From NCBI GenBank assembly GCA_009377385.1, contig WHUD01000001.1:50320-89931 (forward strand): a stretch of DNA of 39,612 nucleotides. The letters run 5' to 3'. This document shows, piece by piece, positions 11,087-20,798 of this stretch (position 1 is the stretch's first letter; every line of letters starts with the position of its first letter). Origin of the DNA: Actinophytocola sp. GTDB lineage: Bacteria > Actinomycetota > Actinomycetes > Mycobacteriales > Pseudonocardiaceae. Position numbers and translations under genes: made by a program. The notes beneath the pieces are model-generated. The model had not been told where the DNA came from. It saw only the letters and a program-made list of their open reading frames with translations, and did no database searches.

Positions 11087-12331
11087 ATGACCACTGGAAA
11101 CCCGCCCGCCAGGCCCGGCGCCGACCTGCCGGACCACCCCTCGTTCCTCTGGCGGAACCCCGACCCGGCGACGTCCTACGACGTCGTAGTTGTGGGTGGC
11201 GGCGGCCACGGCCTCGCGACCGCCTACTACCTCGCCATGGTGCACGGCATCACGAACGTGGCCGTGCTTGAGAAGGGCTGGCTCGCCGGCGGCAACATGG
11301 CGCGCAACACTACGATCATCCGCTCCAACTACCTCTGGGACGAGAGCTCGGGCATCTACGAGCACGCCCTCAAGCTTTGGGAAGGGCTGGAGGATGAGCT
11401 GGGCTACCCGATCCTGTTCGACCAGCGCGGGGTGCTCAACCTCGCGCACAGCCTGCAGGACGTCCGCGACAGCGTTCGTCGGGTCAACGCCAACCGTCTT
11501 AACGGGATCGACGCCGAATGGCTCGACGCGGACGGCGTCAAGGAGGTCTGCCCGATCATCAACGTCTCGCCCGACGTCCGGTACCCGGTGCTCGGCGCGA
11601 CCTACCAGCCACGGGCAGGCATCGCCAAGCACGACTACGTCGCGTGGGGCTTCGCCAGCGTGGCGGACCGGCTCGGCGTCGACCTCATCCAGAACTGCGA
11701 GGTGACCGGCATCGAGACCGCGGGCGGCCGGGTCACCGGGGTGAACACCACAAGGGGCCGCATCGCGGCGGGCAAGGTGGCGCTGTGCGCGTCCGGTCAC
11801 TCCTCCGAGCTGGCGGCCATGGCCGGGATCGAGCTGCCCGTCCAGTCGCACCCGCTGCAGGCGCTCGTCTCCGAGCTGCTCGAACCCGTGCATCCGACGG
11901 TCGTGATGTCGAACGCGGTGCACGTCTACGTCTCGCAGGCGCACAAGGGCGAGCTCGTGATGGGCGCCGGCATCGACAGCTACAACGGCTACGGCCAGCG
12001 CGGGTCGTTCCACATCATCGAGCGGCAGATGTCAGCTTCTCTCGAGCTGTTCCCGATCTTCGCTCGTGCTCACGTGCTCCGGACCTGGGCGGGCATCGTC
12101 GACGTCAGCCCGGACGCATCGCCGATCATCGGGCTGACCCCGGTGGACGGGCTGTACCTCAACTGCGGCTGGGGGACAGGCGGTTTCAAGGCGACGCCGG
12201 GTGTCGGCGACTGCTTCGCGCACACCATCGCCAACGACAAGCCGCACCCGTACAACGAGCCGTTCACGCTCGAACGGTTCACCACCGGCGCCCTCGTCGA
12301 CGAGCACGGCGCAGCCGCCGTCGCCCACTGA
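11087..12331 (+). CDS. soxB: Heterotetrameric sarcosine oxidase, beta subunit
   Basis: A 414-residue flavoprotein subunit carrying non-covalent FAD and covalent FMN; it is where sarcosine is oxidised to glycine and a methylene unit. The dinucleotide motif [17 protein letters not shown] spans 35-51. His182 in [13 protein letters not shown] matches the histidine that binds FMN in the Corynebacterium and Arthrobacter enzymes. The C-terminal [13 protein letters not shown] is typical of soxB. The ATG has a good site (aaggag). It is the first gene of soxBDAG-sdaA, downstream of the predicted promoter and the GntR palindrome. Length and motifs are complete. Confidence 0.97.
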   Translation: MTTGNPPARPGADLPDHPSFLWRNPDPATSYDVVVVGGGGHGLATAYYLAMVHGITNVAVLEKGWLAGGNMARNTTIIRSNYLWDESSGIYEHALKLWEGLEDELGYPILFDQRGVLNLAHSLQDVRDSVRRVNANRLNGIDAEWLDADGVKEVCPIINVSPDVRYPVLGATYQPRAGIAKHDYVAWGFASVADRLGVDLIQNCEVTGIETAGGRVTGVNTTRGRIAAGKVALCASGHSSELAAMAGIELPVQSHPLQALVSELLEPVHPTVVMSNAVHVYVSQAHKGELVMGAGIDSYNGYGQRGSFHIIERQMSASLELFPIFARAHVLRTWAGIVDVSPDASPIIGLTPVDGLYLNCGWGTGGFKATPGVGDCFAHTIANDKPHPYNEPFTLERFTTGALVDEHGAAAVAH

Positions 12332-12364
12332 CCCCACCGTCCAGATAAGACCTCAGGAGCACCG

Positions 12365-12643
12365 ATGCAACTCATACCCTGCCCGTGGTGCGGGCCTCGC
12401 GAGGAGGTCGAGTTCCACTACGGCGGCCAGGCGCACGTCGCCTACCCGGCGGAGTCCGCCGCGCTGTCCGACGAGGAGTGGGCGAAGTTCGTCTTCTTCC
12501 GGGACAACCCCCGAGGCCCGTTCGCGGAGCGCTGGAGCCACGCCGCTGGTTGCCGCCGGTGGTTCAACGCCGTCCGGGACACCCGCAGCTACGAGCTGCT
12601 CGCGGTGTACCGGCCTGACCAGGAAAGGCCGGTGACGACATGA
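12365..12643 (+). CDS. soxD: Heterotetrameric sarcosine oxidase, delta subunit
   Basis: A 92-residue zinc-binding subunit of tetrameric sarcosine oxidase. Cys6, Cys9 (CPWC), His59 and Cys63 (SHAAGC) fall at the same numbers as the zinc ligands I recall for the corynebacterial delta subunit. The core FVFFRDNPRGPFAERWSHA is typical. Its leader taagacctcaggag resembles the leader of dimethylglycine oxidase. The stop overlaps the soxA ATG (ATGA), so the two subunits are translationally coupled. Confidence 0.96.
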   Translation: MQLIPCPWCGPREEVEFHYGGQAHVAYPAESAALSDEEWAKFVFFRDNPRGPFAERWSHAAGCRRWFNAVRDTRSYELLAVYRPDQERPVTT

Positions 12644-15606
12644 CCGCGGACTTCCGGCTTCCCCGTGGTGGCCGCATCGACCGGGACAGCGCGCTGCGCT
12701 TCACCTTCAACGGACTGTCGCTGACCGGCCGTCAGGGCGACACGCTCGCCTCCGCGCTGCTGGCCAACGGGGTGCACCAGGTGACGACCAGCATCAAGTA
12801 CGGCCGCCCGCGCGGCATCATGGCTGCGGGCGTCGAGGAGCCCAACGCCCTGGTGCAGGTCGCCGAACCCTTCGCAGAGCCGATGCTGACCGCGACGACG
12901 GTTGAGCTCTATGACGGCCTGGTCGCCGACGGCCTTGTCGGGCACGGCAGGCTCACCGACGAACCGGACCCGGCGCGCTACGACAGCAAGCACGCGCACT
13001 GCGACGTGGTGGTGGTCGGCGCGGGTCCTGCCGGGCTAGCGGCGGCGCTCACCGCCGCCCGCTCGGGTGCCCGCGTCGTACTCGTCGACGACCAGAACGA
13101 GGCGGGCGGCTCGCTGCTCGGCACCGACGACTACCTCGACGACCGGCCGTCGGACGCCTGGGTGCGCGACGTCGTCGCCGAGCTCGACGCGACGCCCGAC
13201 GTGCTGCTGCTCAACCGCACCGCGGCGTTCGGCGCCTACCAGGACGGGTTCGTGCTCGCGCTGCAACGCCGCACCGATCACCTCGGGTTCGACGCGCCGC
13301 GCCACATCGCCCGGCACCGGATCTGGCGGATCAGGGCGAAACAAACCGTGATCGCCACCGGCGCGCACGAGCGTCCCATCGTGTTCGGCGACAACGACCG
13401 GCCGGGCATCATGCTCGCCGGAGCAGCCCGCACCTACCTGCACCGCTACGGCGTCCAGGTCGGCAGGCGCGTTGGCGTGTTCACCACCAACGACAGCGCC
13501 TACGTCGCCGCGATCGAGCTGGCCGAGGCGGGCGTCGACGTCCCTGTGCTGATCGACGCACGCCACGACGTGCCGCCGAAGCTCGGCGCGGAGTGCGCCG
13601 CGCGCGGCATCGACGTGTACGCGGGCCACGTCGTCACTGGCACCGAGGGCCGGGACCACCTCACCGACGTCCACATCGGATCACTCACGGGTTGGCACGC
13701 CGACACCGTCGTGTGCGACACGCTGCTCGTCTCTGGTGGCTGGAACCCGGCCGTGCACCTGTTCAGCCAGCTCGGCGGGGCACTGCGGTACGCGCCCGGG
13801 CTCGGCGCCTATGTGCCTGGCGAGCGCCTTCCCACCGCGCGGGCGGCTGGCTCGGCCGCAGGGGCGTTCGAGGTAACGACGTGCATCGAGCAGGGCGCGG
13901 GGGCCGGTCGCGACGCCGCCCGCGCGGCCGGGTTCTCGCCAGGGGTCGAGGTGGCGGTGCCGGTCGCCGACGCGCGTGCCGAGGAGACGCCGTCCGCTGT
14001 GCTGTGGTCGGTGCCGGGCGAGCCGAACGGGGTGTTCGGTGCCGAATACGTGCCGAACGCCCCGTTCGGCTCGGTTCCCGACGACGCCCGGTTCGTCGAC
14101 CTGCAGCGGGACGCCACCGTCTCCGACGTGCTGCGGGCCACCGGTGCCGGGTTGTCCTCGCTGGAACACGTCAAGCGCTACACCACCATCGGCACCGCGC
14201 ATGACCAGGGCAAGACGTCCGGGCTGCTCGCGGCGGGCATCGTCGCGGACGCGCTGGGAGAAGACCTCGCCGACCGGCGTCCGACCACGTTCCGCCCGCC
14301 GTACACGTCCGTGCCGTTCGCCGCGCTCGGCGGACGCGACCGGGGCGAGCTGTACGACCCGGTGCGGGTGACGGCGCTGCACGACTGGCATGTGGCGCAC
14401 GGCGCGGAGTTCGAGGACGTCGGCCAGTGGAAGCGCTCCCGCCACTACCCAAGGCAGGGCGAGGACATGCACGCCGCCGTGCTGCGCGAGTGCCGCGCGG
14501 CACGCGAGGGGGTCGCGCTGATGGACGCCTCGACGCTGGGCAAGATCGACGTGCAAGGCCCGGACGCGGCAGAGCTGCTCGACATGCTCTACACGAACAT
14601 GATGAGCACGCTCAAGGTTGGCCGTATCCGGTACGGCGTCATGTGCGGCATCGACGGCATGGTCATCGACGACGGCACGGTGATCCGTCTGACCGAGGAC
14701 CGCTTCCTGCTGACGACCACCACCGGCAACGCGGCGATGGTCCTCGACTGGGTCGAGGAGTGGCTGCAGACCGAATGGCCGCACCTGCGGGTGTTCGCCA
14801 CCTCGGTCACCGAGCACTGGGTCACCGTCCCGCTTGTCGGGCCTCGATCGCGGGAGGTGCTGGCAACGCTGGCGCCAGACCTCGACGTGAGCAACGACGC
14901 CTTCGGGTTCATGACCTGGCAGGACGGAACCGTGGCCGGTATCCCGGCGCGGGTGTGCCGGATCAGCTTCTCCGGCGAGCTGGCATACGAGATCAACGTC
15001 AACGCCTGGCACGGGCTCGCGCTGTGGGAGGCGCTGATCGAGGCGGGGGAGCCGTATGGCATCACCCCGTACGGCACCGAGACGATGCACGTGCTGCGCG
15101 CCGAGAAGGGCTACCCGATCGTCGGCCAGGACACCGACGGCACGGTCACCCCGCAGGACCTCGGGATGTCGTGGGCGGTGTCGAAGAAGAAGGCCGACTT
15201 CATCGGCAAGCGTTCCTTCGCAAGGCCGGAGAACCTGCGGCCGGACCGCAAGCACCTGGTCGGCCTGCTGCCCGCCGATCCCACGGTGCTGCTGCCCGAG
15301 GGCGGACAGATCATCGAGTCCGACCACCTGCCTGAACCGCCGGTGCAGTGTTTGTCGCCTCACTCGCCGGCGGGGCTGAACCGCGCTCATCGCGTGGTTG
15401 CTCAACCGCCGGTGCGGATGCTCGGGCACGTCACGTCCAGCTACGACAGCGCCGCGCTCGGCAGGACGTTCGCCCTCGCCGTGCTCCGGTCCGGACGCGA
15501 GCGCATCGGCGAGAAGCTCTACGTCCCCATCGGCGACCAGCTCGCTGCGGTCACCGTGACCGAAACCGTGCTGTACGACAAGGAAGGAGCCCGCCGTGAC
15601 GGCTGA
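12640..15606 (+). CDS. soxA: Heterotetrameric sarcosine oxidase, alpha subunit (with two in-frame insertions)
   Basis: A 988-residue subunit binding NAD+ and THF; it takes the methylene group released at the beta subunit. Domains in order: a ferredoxin-like N-terminus (about 10-110, GDTLASALLANGV), a dinucleotide-binding domain (VVVVGAGPAGLAAALTAARS) extending to VSGGWNPAVHLFSQLGG, and a GcvT-like folate domain from about 600 (MDASTLGKIDVQGPDAAELL, FSGELAYEINVNAW, AEKGYPIVGQDTDG). Two segments look foreign: residues about 461-478, encoded by a palindromic element, and about 899-922, a 69-bp insertion bounded by 12-bp direct repeats. Both keep the frame and lie between conserved blocks, so the protein may still work. 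It is longer than the roughly 965 residues usual for the family. Confidence 0.95.
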   Translation: MTADFRLPRGGRIDRDSALRFTFNGLSLTGRQGDTLASALLANGVHQVTTSIKYGRPRGIMAAGVEEPNALVQVAEPFAEPMLTATTVELYDGLVADGLVGHGRLTDEPDPARYDSKHAHCDVVVVGAGPAGLAAALTAARSGARVVLVDDQNEAGGSLLGTDDYLDDRPSDAWVRDVVAELDATPDVLLLNRTAAFGAYQDGFVLALQRRTDHLGFDAPRHIARHRIWRIRAKQTVIATGAHERPIVFGDNDRPGIMLAGAARTYLHRYGVQVGRRVGVFTTNDSAYVAAIELAEAGVDVPVLIDARHDVPPKLGAECAARGIDVYAGHVVTGTEGRDHLTDVHIGSLTGWHADTVVCDTLLVSGGWNPAVHLFSQLGGALRYAPGLGAYVPGERLPTARAAGSAAGAFEVTTCIEQGAGAGRDAARAAGFSPGVEVAVPVADARAEETPSAVLWSVPGEPNGVFGAEYVPNAPFGSVPDDARFVDLQRDATVSDVLRATGAGLSSLEHVKRYTTIGTAHDQGKTSGLLAAGIVADALGEDLADRRPTTFRPPYTSVPFAALGGRDRGELYDPVRVTALHDWHVAHGAEFEDVGQWKRSRHYPRQGEDMHAAVLRECRAAREGVALMDASTLGKIDVQGPDAAELLDMLYTNMMSTLKVGRIRYGVMCGIDGMVIDDGTVIRLTEDRFLLTTTTGNAAMVLDWVEEWLQTEWPHLRVFATSVTEHWVTVPLVGPRSREVLATLAPDLDVSNDAFGFMTWQDGTVAGIPARVCRISFSGELAYEINVNAWHGLALWEALIEAGEPYGITPYGTETMHVLRAEKGYPIVGQDTDGTVTPQDLGMSWAVSKKKADFIGKRSFARPENLRPDRKHLVGLLPADPTVLLPEGGQIIESDHLPEPPVQCLSPHSPAGLNRAHRVVAQPPVRMLGHVTSSYDSAALGRTFALAVLRSGRERIGEKLYVPIGDQLAAVTVTETVLYDKEGARRDG
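14020..14072. repeat. Palindromic mini-element, copy 1 (inside soxA)
   Basis: Left arm 14020-14040 and right arm 14052-14072 are inverted repeats of 21 bp with two mismatches, and each arm contains the smaller palindrome ccgaacg-ccc-cgttcgg. It encodes PNGVFGAEYVPNAPFGS between the conserved blocks AVLWSVPG and RFVDLQRDATV. The same unit occurs at 33360-33409, and a sequence-divergent relative at 20704-20762. Confidence 0.8.
15335..15415. repeat. 69-bp in-frame insertion bounded by 12-bp direct repeats (inside soxA)
   Basis: aaccgccggtgc occurs at 15335-15346 and again at 15404-15415, offset by 69 bp (23 codons). Removing one copy plus the intervening 57 bp would join LPEPPV directly to RMLGHVTSSY, a join that suits sarcosine oxidase alpha subunits. 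The insert contains an imperfect hairpin (aaccgcg/cgtggtt). It looks like a target-site-duplicating mini-insertion or a segmental duplication remnant. Confidence 0.6.
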
Positions 15607-16210
15607 CATCGCAACCCGCCGCAGCCCGCTGGACGGCTGGACGTCGCGGTTTACCGAGCTCGCCCCGGCCGTGCGACTGGCCGAGCGGCCCTTCCTCGCT
15701 CAGCTGACGCTGCGGCTGACCGACACGAGCAGGGCGGCCGCGGTGAGCAGGGTCCTCGGCGTCGAGCTGCCGGAGACGCCGTGCACCTTCAGCAGCGGCA
15801 CCGGCCCGCACGGCCCGGTCGAGGTGGCCTGGCTCGGTCCGGACGAGTACCTCGTGCTGGCCCAGCCGGGCCTGCAACGGACGCTGGAGAGCGCGCTGCG
15901 CGAAGCCATCGGCGACACGCATGGCGCGGTGGTCGACGTCTCGGCGCAGCGCACCACGCTGACGCTGTCCGGGCCGAGGGCACGCGACCTGCTGGCACAC
16001 GGCTGCGCCATCGACCTGCACCCCTCGGCGTCTCCCATCGGAACCTGCGTGCAGACGCTGCTCGCGCAGGCCGGGATCATCCTGCTGGTCCGCGACGCCG
16101 ACGCCGGTGAGTTCGTGGTGCTGGTGCGGGCGTCGTTCGCGACCTACCTGGCCGCGTGGCTGGTCGACGCGGGCATGGAATACCGCGAGTACCGGGAGCA
16201 GCCGGTATGA
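15596..16210 (+). CDS. soxG: Heterotetrameric sarcosine oxidase, gamma subunit
   Basis: A 204-residue subunit of the sarcosine oxidase complex, related to the GcvT fold but without catalytic residues of its own. [37 protein letters not shown] and [20 protein letters not shown] are typical soxG segments. It starts at a GTG that overlaps the soxA end by 11 bp and has a strong aaggaggag-like site (aaggaaggag). Its stop overlaps the sdaA ATG by 4 bp, so all four sox genes and sdaA form one tightly coupled unit. Confidence 0.94.
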   Translation: MTADIATRRSPLDGWTSRFTELAPAVRLAERPFLAQLTLRLTDTSRAAAVSRVLGVELPETPCTFSSGTGPHGPVEVAWLGPDEYLVLAQPGLQRTLESALREAIGDTHGAVVDVSAQRTTLTLSGPRARDLLAHGCAIDLHPSASPIGTCVQTLLAQAGIILLVRDADAGEFVVLVRASFATYLAAWLVDAGMEYREYREQPV

Positions 16211-17580
16211 GCCTGAGCGTGTTCGACCTGTTCAAGGTGGGCATCGGGCCGTCGAGCTCGCACACCGTCGGCCCGATGCGCGCCGCCAAGACCTACGTCG
16301 AGTCGCTGGCAGCCGAGGGGCTGCTGGGCAGGGTGGCGTCGGTGCGGGTCGAGCTGTTCGGATCGCTCGGCGCCACCGGGCACGGGCACGGCAGTGTCAA
16401 GGCCGTCGTCCTCGGACTCGCCGGGTACGCCCCGGACGAGGTCGACCCGGTGGCTGCACAACCCATGGTGGACCGGGTCGCCGAAACCGGCTCGCTTGAC
16501 CTCGATGGCGGCGTCCGCATCGGATTCTCCGTGGCCGACGACGTCGTGCTGCATCGGCGCAAGCGGCTGGAGTTCCACAGCAACGGGATGATGTTCCACG
16601 CATTCGACCGGGCGGGCACCGTGCTGTCGGTGCGGACGTACTACTCGGTCGGCGGCGGGTTCGTGCTCGGCGAGGACGAGGCGGGCGCGAAAGCGATCGT
16701 CGAGGACCCCACGCCCGTGCCGTTCCCGTTCTCGACGGCGGAGGAACTGCTGGTCCACACGTCCCGCACCGGGCGGTCGATCAGCTCGCTGATGATGGCG
16801 AACGAGACGGTTCGCCGCAGCGAGGACGAGGTTCGCGACGGGCTGCTGCACATCTGGTCGGTGATGGCCGAGTGTGTCGAGCGTGGGACGTCGACCACCG
16901 GCGTGCTGCCTGGCGGACTGAAGGTGCGGCGGCGGGCGGCGAACCTCAAGGAGCACCTCGCCGTCGCGGACAACGTCGAGGATCCGCTATACGCGATGGA
17001 ATGGGTGACGCTGTTCGCCCTCGCCGTGAACGAGGAGAACGCCGCGGGCGGGCGCATCGTCACCGCGCCGACCAACGGCGCCGCCGGGATCATTCCCGCC
17101 GTGCTGCACTACTACCGGCAGTTCGTGCCGGACGCGTCGGACGACGGCGTGGTGGACTTCCTGCTCACCGCGGGTGCGATCGGGATGCTGTTCAAGCAGA
17201 ACGCCTCGATCTCCGGCGCCGAGGTCGGCTGCCAGGGCGAGGTTGGTTCGGCGTGCTCGATGGCCGCCGCCGGGCTCGCCGAGGTGCTCGGCGCCAGTCC
17301 CGAGCAGGTGGAGAACGCCGCGGAGATCGGGATCGAGCACAACCTCGGGCTCACCTGCGACCCGGTGGGCGGGCTGGTGCAGATCCCGTGCATCGAGCGA
17401 AACGCGGTCGGCTCGATCAAGGCGATCATGGCGGCGCGGATGTCGATCAGGGGCGACGGCCTGCACTTCGTCAGCCTGGACAAGGCGATCAAGACGATGC
17501 GCGACACCGGCGCCGACATGAAGGACAAGTACAAGGAAACATCCCGTGGCGGTCTCGCCCTCAACGTCGTGGAGTGCTGA
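16207..17580 (+). CDS. sdaA: L-serine ammonia-lyase, iron-sulfur type
   Basis: A 457-residue single-chain L-serine dehydratase turning serine into pyruvate and ammonia. The N-terminal beta-type domain begins [20 protein letters not shown]; the alpha-type catalytic domain includes [18 protein letters not shown]. The 4Fe-4S ligands are Cys342 ([11 protein letters not shown]), Cys384 (LTCDPVGG) and Cys395 (QIPCIERNA). The last residue is Cys457 (LNVVEC), matching the 'tail-in-mouth' fourth ligand described for the Legionella enzyme. The start is the ATG overlapping the soxG stop, not the upstream in-frame codons. In this unit it completes sarcosine > glycine > serine > pyruvate. Confidence 0.96.
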   Translation: MSLSVFDLFKVGIGPSSSHTVGPMRAAKTYVESLAAEGLLGRVASVRVELFGSLGATGHGHGSVKAVVLGLAGYAPDEVDPVAAQPMVDRVAETGSLDLDGGVRIGFSVADDVVLHRRKRLEFHSNGMMFHAFDRAGTVLSVRTYYSVGGGFVLGEDEAGAKAIVEDPTPVPFPFSTAEELLVHTSRTGRSISSLMMANETVRRSEDEVRDGLLHIWSVMAECVERGTSTTGVLPGGLKVRRRAANLKEHLAVADNVEDPLYAMEWVTLFALAVNEENAAGGRIVTAPTNGAAGIIPAVLHYYRQFVPDASDDGVVDFLLTAGAIGMLFKQNASISGAEVGCQGEVGSACSMAAAGLAEVLGASPEQVENAAEIGIEHNLGLTCDPVGGLVQIPCIERNAVGSIKAIMAARMSIRGDGLHFVSLDKAIKTMRDTGADMKDKYKETSRGGLALNVVEC

Positions 17581-17600
17581 CGACCTGTAGCCGGAACCGG

Positions 17601-18298
17601 TCAGCCCACGTCGCGGGCGCAGCGAAACCCGGTGTTGCCCATGGACGAGTCCGGGGTGAGGCCCTGCCGCGCGCTGACGCGGTAGCGCCTGCAGTACGAC
17701 TCGTGGCACAGGTAGGAGCCGCCGCGCGCGCTGCGGCGGCTACCGTCCACGGGGCCGTGCGGGTCGCGTCCGCTGTTCGACGTCGTGGCGGCGGTGTGGA
17801 ACCAGTCGTGGCACCACTCGCACACGTTGCCGGTCACGTTGTACAGCCCGAAGCCGTTAGGTCGAGCCCATCCGCTGTGGACTGCGGTCCGGCGGGATGG
17901 CGCCAGTCGGCGTCGTGCACCTGACGCCACCACGGCGCTTTCGCCACGCCTCGCGTCGGTGGGAAGTCGTCAGGCAGCAGTCCACCGAAGACGAAGGACC
18001 AGCCGAAGCGTTCGACCTCGGTGCGGTACCCGGTCGCGTCGACGAACGCGGCGAACGACGCGTTGCTCACTGCGGTCGGACTGATCCAGAACGGGCTCAG
18101 CTCGACGCGGCGGACCGGCCCCTCGCCGTCACCGGGATACGCAAGCGCGCCTTCGCTGCCCATCAAGAACTCACCGCCGTCGAGCAGCACGAGACCGTCC
18201 GTGCTGCCGCTCACGCCAGCGGCGTGCTGTTCGGGTGCGTGCTGCGTCCCGCCACGGGACGGGGCGCAGCACGCACCACGAGTCACGTTGTCAGTCAT
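17601..18298 (-). pseudogene. Formylglycine-generating enzyme (SUMF1/FGE), internally deleted and frameshifted
   Basis: FGE activates sulfatases by oxidising their active-site cysteine to formylglycine. The N-terminal part is clear (VLLDGGEFLMGSEG, AVSNASFAAFVDATGYRTE, PWWRQVHDADWRHPAGP), as is the C-terminal part (NGFGLYNVTGNVCEWCHDWF and GGSYLCHESYCRRYRVSAR, with both catalytic copper-binding cysteines). They lie in different frames and join near 17858-17866. About 80-90 residues normally between them are absent, including the RRLPTEAEWE-type region. The first frame ends at a stop near 17834. ATG 18298 overlaps the sulfatase stop by 8 bp, so the two formed an operon. The product is very unlikely to be functional. 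Confidence 0.88.
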
Positions 18299-20650
18299 GG
18301 GCCGCCCGGAAGTGCTCGCGCGCGGTCTCGCTCGCCGAGTCGCTGCAGAGGTCGTCACCGAGGTCGACCCGGACCTGGCGCAACGTGCCGGTGAAGGCGT
18401 TGTCCACCGTGGCGTAGTCGTCGGTCACCGGCGACGCGCGGTCGCACCCGAGGTCGAAGGTCTCGTCGAACGCGAAGTAGTACGGAATCGTCGCGTCCAC
18501 CCGCGTCTCGGCCGCCTTCTCGCCGTCCACGAGCAATACCGCGGTACCGCCACGCCCGACGCCGCCGCCGTCGTAGCCGAACTCCATCGTGATCTCGTGC
18601 CTCCCTGCTGGCAATGGGTCGGGTGCGGCGGCTTTGTGCACCCGCAGCCCGAAGTAGTTGTAGGCGTAGCACGGCCTGCCTTGCCACACATACAACGACC
18701 AGCCGCCGAAACGGCCACCCTGGGCGACGAGCACGCCCTCCGCGCCGTCCGGGCTGACGTCCACCTGCGCGGTGATGGTGTGCGACCGGTTCTTCACGTT
18801 CGGCGCGGTCTCCTCGGTCAGCCGCAGACCGGGGCCGTGGAAAGTGATGCTGCGGCGCTCACCGAGCAGGTCGAGGCGACCCGCCTCCTTGGGGTTCTCC
18901 CGCTCGGTCATCCGGTCATCGAGCGGGAACACGTTGTACTTCGCCGCCTCGATGAGGAACAGTTGCTGGAGTTCGCGCAGCTTCCCGGGGTGCTCGGCGG
19001 AGACGTCGCGGGCCTGGGTCCAGTCGACGTTCGTGTCGTAGAGCTCCCAGACGTCGTCATCGAAGTACCGACGCTCGTCCTGCACCATCTCCCACGGGGT
19101 GCCGTGCCGGGTCACCGCCATCCAGCCGTCATGGTAGATCCCTCGGTTGCCGACCATCTCGAAGTACTGCAGCGTGTGGCGGTCCGGCGCGTCGGCGTCG
19201 TTGAAGCTGTAGAGCATGCTGGCGCCCTCGATCGGCTGCTGTGCGATTCCATCCACAGTGGACGGTTCTGGCAGTCCGGCCGCTTCCAGGATCGTCGGCA
19301 TGACGTCGATGACGTGGTGGAACTGGTGCCGGATGCCGCCGCGTTCCGCGATCCGGTTCGGCCAGTGGACCACGAGCCCGTCGCGGGTGCCGCCGAAATG
19401 GGACGCGACCTGCTTGGTCCATTGGTACGGCGTGTTCATCGCCAGCGCCCACCCGACAGGGTAGTGAGCGTGTGTCGTCGGGTCGCCCAGCGCCTCGTCG
19501 TTGGCGTTGATGTACTCGGCGGTGTCCGGGATGCCGCTGGCGTAGCGGTGCTCGTTGAGCGTGCCGCCGATCCCGCCTTCGGCCGAGGCGCCGTTGTCGC
19601 CGAGGATGTAGATGAACAACGTATTGTCCAGCTCGCCCATCTCGTCGATGGCGTCGACGAGGCGTCCGACCTGAACGTCGGTGTGCTCGGCGAACCCGGC
19701 GTAGAGCTCCATCAGCGATGCGGCAGACCGGCGTTCGGCATCGGTGAGCTCGCCCCAGCGCGGCACACCGTCTGCCCACGGCGCCAGTTCGGCGTCCGCC
19801 GGCACAACTCCGAGCTCCTGCTGCCGCCGTAGGGTGATCTCGCGCTGCTCGTCCCAGCCATGGTCGAACCTGCCCCGGTATTTCTCCCGGTACTCCCGTG
19901 GCACGTGGTATGGCGCGTGGGTGGCGCCGAACGGCAGGTAGGCGAAGAACGGCGAGTCGGGATTGAGGGTCTGCTGCGTGCGGACCCAGTCGATGGCCTG
20001 GTCGACCTGGTCCTCGGAGAGGTGATAGCCGTCCTCCGGCTTCCGTGTCGGCTCGATCGGCGTTGTGCCGTCGAACAGCACCGGGTACCAGTGGTTCATC
20101 TCCGCGCACAGGAAGCCGTAGAACTTCTCGAAGCCCTCACCCGTCGGCCACCGGTCGAACGGCCCTGCCGGGCTCACGTCGCGGGCTGGAGTCTGATGCC
20201 ACTTGCCGAAGGCTCCGGTGTTGTAGCCGTTGCCGCGCAGCACCTGCGCCAACGTCGCCGCGCTACGCGGACGGATGCCGCTGTAGCCGGGGGCCGCGCT
20301 CGCCATCTCGGTCGTCACGCCCATGCCAACCGAATGGTGGTTGCGCCCAGTCAGTAGCGACTGCCGGGTGGGGAGCAGATCGCGGTCACGTGGAAGCGGG
20401 TGTAGCGCAGGCCGTTCTCGGCAAGGCGGTCCGCGGTCGGCATGTGGCACTGGCCGCCGAAGGTGGACGGCGCGCCGAAGCCCATGTCGTCGATGAGAAC
20501 CACCACCACGTTGGGGGCACCCTCCGGCGGCCGGAGCGGCTGGGTCGGTTCGTGTGGCGGCTGCTGCTCGCGCACGTCGATCGCGGTCGCCGGTTGGTCC
20601 GGCGCGTCGGGGATAGGGAGGTGCTGTCTGCTCGCGCGGTGGTCGGCCAT
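18291..20650 (-). pseudogene. Arylsulfatase (AtsA-like), frameshifted in the catalytic CxPxR motif
   Basis: A formylglycine-dependent sulfatase of about 785 residues, the length of mycobacterial AtsA. The first 100 codons read [20 protein letters not shown] up to [10 protein letters not shown] and then stop at 20351. The next frame resumes at [17 protein letters not shown] and is open to the end (LPFGATHAPYHVPREY, ILGDNGASAEGG). Restoring one base in the 4-nt run at 20370-20373 gives [13 protein letters not shown], the sulfatase signature. So the lesion hits the modified cysteine motif itself. Everything else looks complete. A sequencing error is possible for a one-base gap, but the adjacent FGE gene is deleted too. 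Substrate unknown; a sulfate ester of choline or an aryl sulfate fits the setting. Confidence 0.88.
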
Positions 20651-20703
20651 CGACGCTTCCTTTCTCGTTCACGGGGTTTCCGCACGTCGGTTTGCCCGCC
20701 GGT

Positions 20704-20762
20704 GGTGTGCCGAAGGGCGCCTTGGGCACGTCTGGTGTGCCCAAGGGGCCCTTCGGCACACC
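20704..20762. repeat. Palindromic mini-element, divergent copy, between proW and the sulfatase gene
   Basis: The arms 20704-20729 and 20737-20762 are 26-bp inverted repeats with one mismatch. Translated, it would read like VPKGALGT and VPKGPFGTP, the same layout as PNGVFGA/PNAPFGS in soxA, so I group it with copies at 14020 and 33360. It lies in the 148-bp gap after the permease gene and could also act as a transcription terminator or RNA stabiliser; no T-tract follows. Confidence 0.75.
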
Positions 20763-20798
20763 AGACGCCGGTGCCCAGCGGACAGGGGAGTACCGACG

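Noticed and set aside
13681-15609. 642-codon minus-strand frame opposite soxA
   Set aside because: Composition-driven antisense frame; soxA on the plus strand is unambiguous.
18021-19832. 603-codon plus-strand frame opposite the sulfatase
   Set aside because: Long only because of GC bias; the minus strand reads as sulfatase throughout.
20704-20762. Simple intrinsic terminator of the transporter operon
   Set aside because: Possible function, but the same layout recurs inside genes elsewhere, so it is better called a repeat element.
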